Part shown: positions 58,595-64,000 of the stretch, in pieces
Numbering within the stretch: the stretch's first letter is position 1
How the letters are laid out: every line of letters begins with the position of its first letter
Notes under the pieces: generated by a model
What the model saw: only the letters and a program-made list of their open reading frames with translations
What the model was told of the DNA's origin: nothing
Database searches by the model: none
Origin: Thermoanaerobaculia bacterium
GTDB taxonomy: Bacteria > Acidobacteriota > Thermoanaerobaculia > Multivoradales > JAGPDF01
Assembly (NCBI GenBank): GCA_018057705.1
Contig: JAGPDF010000013.1
Span: 1 to 64,000 of the forward strand
Length of the DNA: 64,000 nt
Direction of reading: 5' to 3'
Position numbers and translations under genes: made by a program

Positions 58595-59209
58595 CTACGC
58601 GAGGTTTTCCCGGCGCGCTCTCCTGACCCTGGCGAGCTTGCCCCAGGCCGCTTTTGCGCCCCAGAGGAGCAAAGCGGTGGCAAAACCCTGGAGGTACCGC
58701 AAGCGCTCCTGCGTGTCGGACTGGCCGAGGTATCGGCCGGTCACTTTCCAGTGGCCTTCGCGCCGCTCCCAGGTGTCGACCAGGCCGGAGTCGAGGCCGA
58801 AGGGGATCGGAGAGACCCGGAAGTGGAACCTCGAGCTCACCACGGCATGGTCGCCGCTCACCCGCACGCGAAACGCCTCGTAGCGCGGCCGGCTCCAATT
58901 CATGCCCACCGCGTTCCCGATCCACTCCTCGAGCAGGATCTCCTCCAGGACTCCCGGGGAGGTCAGGGCATACTCCGGTGCCATCAGCGCCCGCAGGGTG
59001 GCCTCGTCCTTCTTTTCGAGGGCCTCCATCCAGGCGACCGAGAGACGCTTGAGTTCCGCGACATCGACGGCATCGGTCGCCGGGGCGGTCTCGGCCGATT
59101 CCGCCACCAAGGCCTCCGGTGCTGCCGTCGCGGTCGCCTGCGCGGCGAGCGGCCCCGAGCCGAGCGCGGCTGCGAGTGCCAGGATTGCGAGCCTGCATGG
59201 ACCTGCCAT
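58595..59209 (-). CDS. Exported DUF4440/SnoaL-like (NTF2 fold) protein
   Basis: 204 residues. A signal peptide (LAILALAAALGSGPLAAQA) is followed by an NTF2-like domain: LKRLSVAWMEALEKKDEATL, ALMAPEYALTSP, YEAFRVRVSGDHAVVSSRFH and VDTWERREGHWKVTGRYLGQ. This order of helices and strands is typical of DUF4440. A C-terminal hydrophobic segment (YLQGFATALLLWGAKAAWG) and a basic tail are unusual. The role is unknown. It lies just upstream of the AraC gene on the same strand. Confidence 0.75.
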   Translation of the reverse strand: MAGPCRLAILALAAALGSGPLAAQATATAAPEALVAESAETAPATDAVDVAELKRLSVAWMEALEKKDEATLRALMAPEYALTSPGVLEEILLEEWIGNAVGMNWSRPRYEAFRVRVSGDHAVVSSRFHFRVSPIPFGLDSGLVDTWERREGHWKVTGRYLGQSDTQERLRYLQGFATALLLWGAKAAWGKLARVRRARRENLA

Positions 59210-59355
59210 CGGCGCGACTCCGTTCTCCGGAGCGACGGCATCGACCTCGAATGCTGCCGCCGGGTCGGCGGACTGGCGGATCGAAGCGCCACTCTTCGGA
59301 AGTTCCGACGGAGACTGTCACACCACCGGTTCCGACAGGCGGCCGGCAGAGTCGA

Positions 59356-60267
59356 TCAGGAGGCACGCTCCCTCGACCTCGCCCAGTCGCGTGCCGTGCG
59401 CCGGATCAGAAGGGCGCTCGCGGCGGCGAAGAAGAGGGCGCAGAGATAGCTCCCCTCCGGCCCCTGGGCGCCGCCGGTCAGGGCGTCCGGCCCGACCGGT
59501 GTCAGCTTCGCGATGAGCGCGGGCAGGTGGGCGTCGAAGCCGGTGATCGGCAGCTCGAAGCCGACGGCGATCAGCCAGTTCCAGCCGATGTGCCAGCCCA
59601 TGACGCCCCAGATGTTGCCGGTCGTGAGCGCCCAGGCGCAGGCGAACACGGAGAAGAGAAAGGTCCCCAGCATGATGTCCCACGCCTGATGCGGGCTGTA
59701 GTGCAGCAGCATGAAGACCGTCGAGGTGAGCACGACCGCGAGAACGACGTTGAGACGGCGGGCGATGGCCGACATCAGCCAGCCGCGGAAGAGGATCTCC
59801 TCGACGCTCGACTGAACGGCGAAACCGGCCGCAAGAGCCGTCATGCGAAGCAGCGCAGGCGCCGAGGCCCACACCGGGAGGACCTCCCCCACCGCGTAGC
59901 CGCCAGCGAGACCGATCGCAGTGACGACCAGCGTCGAGGTCGCGAGGCCGAGCCCCAGCCCGGCGAAGAAGGTCCTCCACGGCCGCTCTCCCAGCAGACC
60001 GATCGTGGCCAGCGACCGGCGCTCGACGAACCCTACCCAGGCGAAAAGGACGGCGCCGATGAGGGAGAAATCGAACAACAGCAGGGTGCAGAGTCCTGCA
60101 AAGCCGAGCGGCTCGCCCTGCCCGTCCACCAGCCCGAGCTGCAACTCGATCTTCCAGGCTGCGATCGACGGCAGAGCCACGATCAGAATGCAAAGTACCG
60201 GAGCGAGCGCGCCCCAGGGGAGCCAGCCCTTCGCGGGCTCCGGCGAGTAGAGGACGGTGGGTGTCAT
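59356..60267 (-). CDS. CPBP-family intramembrane metalloprotease
   Basis: 303 residues from ATG 60267; the frame is open further upstream but lacks protein character there. Eight or so hydrophobic segments are present. The Abi/CPBP motifs are QSSVEEILFRGWLMSAIARR (motif 1 EExxxR), MLLHYSPHQAWDIMLGTFLF (motif 2, with His) and NIWGVMGWHIGWNWLIAVGF (motif 3, His...Asn). These residues form the active site of Rce1-like glutamate/metal-dependent membrane proteases. In bacteria, members process prenylated or bacteriocin-type substrates, but most are uncharacterised. Confidence 0.88.
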   Translation of the reverse strand: MTPTVLYSPEPAKGWLPWGALAPVLCILIVALPSIAAWKIELQLGLVDGQGEPLGFAGLCTLLLFDFSLIGAVLFAWVGFVERRSLATIGLLGERPWRTFFAGLGLGLATSTLVVTAIGLAGGYAVGEVLPVWASAPALLRMTALAAGFAVQSSVEEILFRGWLMSAIARRLNVVLAVVLTSTVFMLLHYSPHQAWDIMLGTFLFSVFACAWALTTGNIWGVMGWHIGWNWLIAVGFELPITGFDAHLPALIAKLTPVGPDALTGGAQGPEGSYLCALFFAAASALLIRRTARDWARSRERAS

Positions 60268-60526
60268 GCCGGGGATCCTGGCGCCTCGGCCGCAGGTCGT
60301 CTTGCACGGATGAAACTGTCGGCAACCGTTGTCGGGGAGGCTCGCTGCGGGAGGATTCTGCAATCCGGCGCCGGTCGAGGTCGCGCCGAGCGCGGCGCCA
60401 GGGCCCCCAGCCACCCGGTGGCCCGGGTTTTGCCGCCACCTCGACCGAAGGCCCGGAACGTGCACGGCAAGTTCCCAAGCCGCGCAGCGTCCCGCACGCG
60501 GCCTTCGAGCGAAGGCGAGGCGAGTC

Positions 60527-60790
60527 ATGCGACTGAAGAACGAGCAGTGGATCGAGACCGACGATAGCCAGAGCACCGGACCCGAGGGCGCTGGCCAGGC
60601 GGGAGACACGCAGGATCTGCCCGACACCTCCGGGGAGGCGGAGGAAAGCGTCCAGGATCTGGTCGAAACCGGGCAGGACTTCCAGGCCGAGTTGGTCGAG
60701 GGGATGGAAGATGCCGCAGCCCACCCCGAGGCACCGGCGACAACGCACGAAGATCGCCGCAGCGACGTCCGCGACGTCGACCGGATCTGA
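60527..60790 (+). CDS. Small acidic hypothetical protein
   Basis: 87 residues, very rich in Asp, Glu and Gln (EEAEES-like stretches, DLVETGQDFQAELVEGMEDA), with no membrane segment or signal. A GAAGGCGAGG sequence precedes the ATG. Probably disordered. It lies 39 bases upstream of the glucose/sorbosone-dehydrogenase-like gene on the same strand. The 259 bases before it (60268-60526) show no gene. The call rests on composition and context only. Confidence 0.45.
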   Translation: MRLKNEQWIETDDSQSTGPEGAGQAGDTQDLPDTSGEAEESVQDLVETGQDFQAELVEGMEDAAAHPEAPATTHEDRRSDVRDVDRI

Positions 60791-60829
60791 GAAGAGCGGA
60801 GAAGATTGGATCGACAGGGAGAATCCGCC

Positions 60830-62128
60830 ATGAAGGTCGCCCACCGGATGTTCGTCCTCGCCTGCACCTGCGTCAGCGGCTTCGTGATCCTCGCGACGCC
60901 AGCCGCTCGTGCCACCAGGCCCTCCGGCCCCTCCGGCACTGCAGACACCGCTGCCACTGCCGCCGTCTGCCGGCCGCTCGAGAGCCGGGCGCCGAATGCT
61001 TCCGGGCAGCGGCCGGAGCTGCCGGATCAGACCCGCGCCTGCGCCCGCCCGAGTGGCGTCGCCCTCGACGTCGTCGTCCTCGCCCGCGGGCTCGACCATC
61101 CGTGGGCGGTCGAACCGATGCCCGGCGGCGACCTGCTGGTGACCGAGCGGCCGGGGCGGCTGCGCATCGTCGACCAGAGGGGTGCGATCGGGCCGCCGAT
61201 CGAGGGCCTGCCGGCGGTCGACGCGCGCGGTCAGGGAGGACTCCTCGACGTCGCGCTGAGCCGCGCCTTCGCCACCGATCGCACCCTTTTCTGGAGCTAC
61301 AGCGAGGCGCGGCAGGGCGGCAATGCGACCAGCGTCGCCCGCGGTGTGCTCTCCGCGGATCGCCGCCGCGTCGAGGCGGTGCAAGTCATCTTCCGCGCCG
61401 CGCCCGCCTACGACGGCGACAAGCACTTCGGGTCCCGCGTCGTGGTCGGCCCGGACGACACCCTCTATGTCACTCTGGGTGAGCGCTCCGACACCCGGAT
61501 GCGGCCGCAGGCTCAGCGTCTCGACAGCCACATGGGCAAGATCGTCCGCATCCGGCCGGACGGCTCGGCGCCGGACGACAATCCGTTTCGCGGCCGGTCC
61601 GACGCCCTGCCGGAGATCTGGTCCCTCGGGCATCGCAACGTCCAGGCCGGCGCCTTCGACGCCACCGGGAACCTCTGGATCGTCGAGCACGGGACGCGCG
61701 GCGGCGACGAGCTCAACCGGATCGAGAAGGGCGGCAACTACGGCTGGCCGGTTCAGGCCTACGGCGAGGAGTATGCCGGCGTCCCGATCGCCGGCGCCGA
61801 AACGCGGCGGGCGGGGATGCTCGCGCCGGTCTACTACTGGGATCCGGTGATCGCACCCTCGGGGGCAGAAGTTTACAGCGGCGCGGCGTTTCCGCAGTGG
61901 CAGGGCAGTCTCTTCGTCGGCGCTCTCAAGGAGAAACGCCTGGTTCGCCTGGAGCTCGTGAACGGTCGCGTGACCGGCGAAGAGCACCTTCTCGTCGACC
62001 GCGGCCAGCGCCTGCGCGACGTGCGCCAGGGAGGCGACGGCGCGCTCTACGTCGTGACCGACGAGAGCCCGGGCGAGCTGTGGAAGATCGTGCCGCGAGC
62101 GCCCGCGGCCGCCGCTGCCCCACGCTGA
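60830..62128 (+). CDS. PQQ-dependent glucose/sorbosone dehydrogenase-like protein
   Basis: 432 residues from ATG 60830. A signal peptide (VLACTCVSGFVILATPAARA) is followed by a Pro/Ala-rich stretch, then a six-bladed GSDH propeller. Markers: LARGLDHPWAVEPMPGGDLL, DARGQGGLLDVALS, the PQQ-contact region YDGDKHFGSRVVVGPDDTLY, VTLGERSDTRMRPQ, EIWSLGHRNVQAGAFDATGN and VEHGTRGGDELNRIEKGGNY, with GYLSGEL-like motifs replaced by SLFVGALKEKRLVRLEL. It would oxidise aldoses in the periplasm with PQQ. No PQQ biosynthesis genes are in the window. Confidence 0.88.
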   Translation: MKVAHRMFVLACTCVSGFVILATPAARATRPSGPSGTADTAATAAVCRPLESRAPNASGQRPELPDQTRACARPSGVALDVVVLARGLDHPWAVEPMPGGDLLVTERPGRLRIVDQRGAIGPPIEGLPAVDARGQGGLLDVALSRAFATDRTLFWSYSEARQGGNATSVARGVLSADRRRVEAVQVIFRAAPAYDGDKHFGSRVVVGPDDTLYVTLGERSDTRMRPQAQRLDSHMGKIVRIRPDGSAPDDNPFRGRSDALPEIWSLGHRNVQAGAFDATGNLWIVEHGTRGGDELNRIEKGGNYGWPVQAYGEEYAGVPIAGAETRRAGMLAPVYYWDPVIAPSGAEVYSGAAFPQWQGSLFVGALKEKRLVRLELVNGRVTGEEHLLVDRGQRLRDVRQGGDGALYVVTDESPGELWKIVPRAPAAAAAPR

Positions 62129-62150
62129 CCGGCGCGGCGCGGGCGCCGGC

Positions 62151-62609
62151 TCAGGCGGAGGGACGCGGCCGGACGCTCGATGGCAGGACGACGAAATCGG
62201 CGGTCCGCTCGAGCGAGTTCATCACCGCCAGGAGCTCCGGCGGCGGTGCGACGATGCGCCGCTCCGCCAGGTGCAACCAGCCGCCGGTGCTCGTGACCCG
62301 GGCGGCGAGCTCGCCGTCCGCGCGATAGATTTCGTGCCGCAGGAGGAAGCGGCTGCCGTCCTCCGCATGGCCGGCCATGGCGTAGGTCACGTCGATCCGC
62401 TCTTGCAGCCGGACTTCGCGGAAGTACTCCACCTCGTCCTTCTTCATCGCCGGTCCGATCTGCAGGCGCAGGAACTCCTCCACCGGGAATCCGTTCTCGA
62501 TCAGGTACATCTGCCGCACGTCGGCGGCCTTGTCGAGATAGGCCGTGTTCTTCATGTGCGAGTTGAAATCCATGTCGGCCCAGCCTGCATAGAGGTTCTT
62601 CCTGTACAT
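62151..62609 (-). CDS. Acyl-CoA thioesterase-like hotdog protein
   Basis: 152 residues from ATG 62609; ATG 62666 would add 19. A single hotdog fold of the 4-hydroxybenzoyl-CoA thioesterase/FadM type: WADMDFNSHMKNTAYLDKAA (Asp and Asn/His active-site region), FLRLQIGPAMKKDEVEYFRE, RIDVTYAMAGHAEDGSRFLL and HEIYRADGELAARVTSTGGW. It likely hydrolyses an acyl-CoA; the chain specificity is unknown. It converges with the dehydrogenase gene, with 22 bases between them. Confidence 0.8.
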   Translation of the reverse strand: MYRKNLYAGWADMDFNSHMKNTAYLDKAADVRQMYLIENGFPVEEFLRLQIGPAMKKDEVEYFREVRLQERIDVTYAMAGHAEDGSRFLLRHEIYRADGELAARVTSTGGWLHLAERRIVAPPPELLAVMNSLERTADFVVLPSSVRPRPSA

Positions 62610-62787
62610 GCGCGCGCTCCCGGGAAGCCGGCCGGCGAGTCGAGGGTCGCCGGCGAAGGCGCCCATCCTGAGGCTCGCGGGGGGAGTAGTTCAAGACCTC
62701 CGGGCCGTGGATGGGAATCGTCGCTCCCTCGGGAGGGCGTGGAGCGCTCCCTTGACCGCGCGGCGCGGACTCTCTAGGTTGGGGCCG

Positions 62788-64000
62788 ATGCGCTGGCTTG
62801 CGCCCCCCCTCGACGTCGCTCAGGTGGCCCTGGTGGCCCTGGCTGCAATTGCGGCGAGCGCGGCGGGCACGGCTCCCGCCGCGGCGACCGACTTCTACGT
62901 CGATCCGGTGAACGGATCGCCTGCCGGCAACGGCAGCGCAGACGATCCCTGGCGGACGCTCGAGGAGGTCGTCGCGGCGGATCTCATCGAGACCCGCCAC
63001 TGGGCGTCGCTCCCCTATCTGCCCGGAGCGACGCTCGCGGTCGTGAATGCGGGAGCGCCGGTCCGGGCGGGCGACACGATTTGGCTGCGCAGCGGCTATC
63101 ACGGCGAGCTCTTCCTGCGCGGGGCCTACAACGCGGCGCCGATCACCGTGGCCGCCGCGCCGGGCGAGGTCCCGCGCCTGCGCCGCGTCTGGCTCTCCGC
63201 CGCCCAGAACTGGATCGTGCGCGGGCTCTCGATCAGCCCGTCGCATGCCCCCGGGCCGCTCACCCAGGACACCATGGTCTTCGTCGAGAATCATGGCTGG
63301 CACGGTCCGTCTTGGGACATCGAGATCGCCGACTGCGATCTCTTCACCGTCGATGACGCCTCCTCGTGGGGGGAGAGCGAATGGGTGAACGACGCCGCCA
63401 GTGCCTTCCGCATCGACGGCGATCGCGTCACGGCGCGCGGCAATCGGGTGCGCAACGTGCGCTTCGGCATCTCGGTCTCGGGCAAAGACGCCCGCATCCG
63501 CGACAACCTCGTCGATGGCTTCTCTGCCGACGGGCTGCGGGGCCTGGGCGACGGCGGCCGGTTCGAGTACAACACGATCCAGAACGCGCTGGTCGGCGCG
63601 CCGGCCGACGGCAACCACGACGACGGTTTCCAGAGCTGGTCGGTGGGCCCGGGCGGCGTCGGAACCGGCGAAGTGCGCGATGTCGTGCTGCGCGGCAACC
63701 GGATCGTCAACAACCTGAATCCGGACCACCCGCTGCACGCGACCCTGCAGGGCATCGGCTGTTTCGACGGACTGTTCGTCAATTGGGTGGTCGAGAACAA
63801 CGTCGTCGTCACCGACCACTGGCACGGCATCAGCCTCTACGGCGCGATCGGCGGCCGGATCGTCAACAACACCGTTCTCGACCTGAACGGCCTATCGCCC
63901 GGCCCACCCTGGATCATGCTCAACAGTTCCAACGGCACGCCGAGCTCGGGCGTCCTGGTGCGCAACAACCTGGCGACCGACTACGCGATCTCGGGGACCG
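62788..64000 (+). CDS. Exported right-handed beta-helix protein, 3'-truncated by window end
   Basis: The frame is open from ATG 62788 to the last base (404 codons, no stop). A signal peptide (VALVALAAIAASAAGTAPAA) is followed by the DUF1565-like opening FYVDPVNGSPAGNGSADDPW and an imperfect repeat pattern of parallel beta-helix coils. Examples are VRAGDTIWLRSGYHGELFL, WIVRGLSISPS, RIDGDRVTARGNRVRNVRFG, IRDNLVDGFSADGLRGLGDG, VVLRGNRIVNN, WVVENNVVVTDHWHGISLYG and RIVNNTVLDLNG. Such proteins bind or cleave polysaccharides (pectate-lyase-like). Catalytic residues cannot be assigned, and the protein may be longer by several domains. Confidence 0.8.
   Translation, partial: MRWLAPPLDVAQVALVALAAIAASAAGTAPAAATDFYVDPVNGSPAGNGSADDPWRTLEEVVAADLIETRHWASLPYLPGATLAVVNAGAPVRAGDTIWLRSGYHGELFLRGAYNAAPITVAAAPGEVPRLRRVWLSAAQNWIVRGLSISPSHAPGPLTQDTMVFVENHGWHGPSWDIEIADCDLFTVDDASSWGESEWVNDAASAFRIDGDRVTARGNRVRNVRFGISVSGKDARIRDNLVDGFSADGLRGLGDGGRFEYNTIQNALVGAPADGNHDDGFQSWSVGPGGVGTGEVRDVVLRGNRIVNNLNPDHPLHATLQGIGCFDGLFVNWVVENNVVVTDHWHGISLYGAIGGRIVNNTVLDLNGLSPGPPWIMLNSSNGTPSSGVLVRNNLATDYAISGT

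Noticed and set aside
1-64000. CRISPR arrays, rRNA genes, prophage structural genes or a biosynthetic gene cluster
   Set aside because: Read through on both strands without finding spaced direct repeats of CRISPR type, rRNA segments, phage head/tail genes or assembly-line enzymes. The only regular array is the 17-bp tandem repeat, which has no spacers.

Overview
The window reads as about 64 kb of a high-GC, LPS-bearing (diderm) bacterial chromosome. The diderm call rests on Tol-Pal, Lpt and LptE genes plus many lipoprotein and signal-peptide genes. CarD, long-form HPF, a fused LptF-LptG permease and the gene order together make me think of Acidobacteriota (for example Thermoanaerobaculia-like lineages). 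That placement is inference, because no rRNA gene is present.

Region 1 (about 1-12,080) is an accessory island. It has visibly lower GC, many short orphan genes, a degenerate IS3-family element inserted in a small membrane-protein gene, a frameshifted endonuclease/exonuclease/phosphatase gene, and a HicAB toxin-antitoxin pair at its right edge. Two groups stand out. One is a set of membrane proteins with GYF_2 domains or proline-rich tails (1394-2017 and 3943-7131). The other is a run of three same-strand genes (8846-11272) that all carry R-x4-6-H signatures of HEPN-like type.

Region 2 (12.1-29.97 kb) is core genome. It starts with an SDR gene, then a tight ribH-nusB-transglutaminase-leuS-lptE unit. 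After rpsT comes a complete tolQ-tolR-tolA-tolB-pal-cpoB operon on the minus strand, divergent from etfBA. It continues with a SpoU/TrmH RNA methyltransferase back to back with a DUF84 NTPase, then metK and polX.

Region 3 (30-36.2 kb) holds a single-chain LptF-LptG fusion divergent from a QueD/PTPS gene. Next is a 736-bp gene-free stretch full of repeats, then parA-parB and a DUF151 bifunctional-nuclease gene, then another repeat cluster.

Region 4 (36.2-53.8 kb) is a minus-strand superoperon of 16 closely packed or overlapping genes: priA, accA, recJ, an lptC-lptA fusion, lptB, rpoN, hpf, ptsN, hprK, rapZ, a mannose-type EIIA, ptsH, ptsI, a cupin, a coiled-coil lipoprotein and miaB. No sugar permease (EIIB/EIIC) is encoded, so the phosphotransfer chain looks regulatory. 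It feeds HPr/HprK, two EIIA proteins and RapZ beside sigma-54. The mannose-type EIIA has Gln where the phospho-acceptor His should be. With lptE and lptFG elsewhere in the window, the LPS-export bridge is encoded almost completely by unusually few, fused genes; lptD is not in the window.

Region 5 (53.8-64 kb) has carD with its own promoter and terminator, a tRNA-Leu(CAA) with a strong promoter, and a mixed set: a membrane protein, a VOC protein, a serine hydrolase, an intradiol-dioxygenase-like protein with an AraC regulator and a DUF4440 protein, a CPBP protease, a PQQ-type glucose/sorbosone dehydrogenase, a thioesterase and a right-handed beta-helix protein running off the end.
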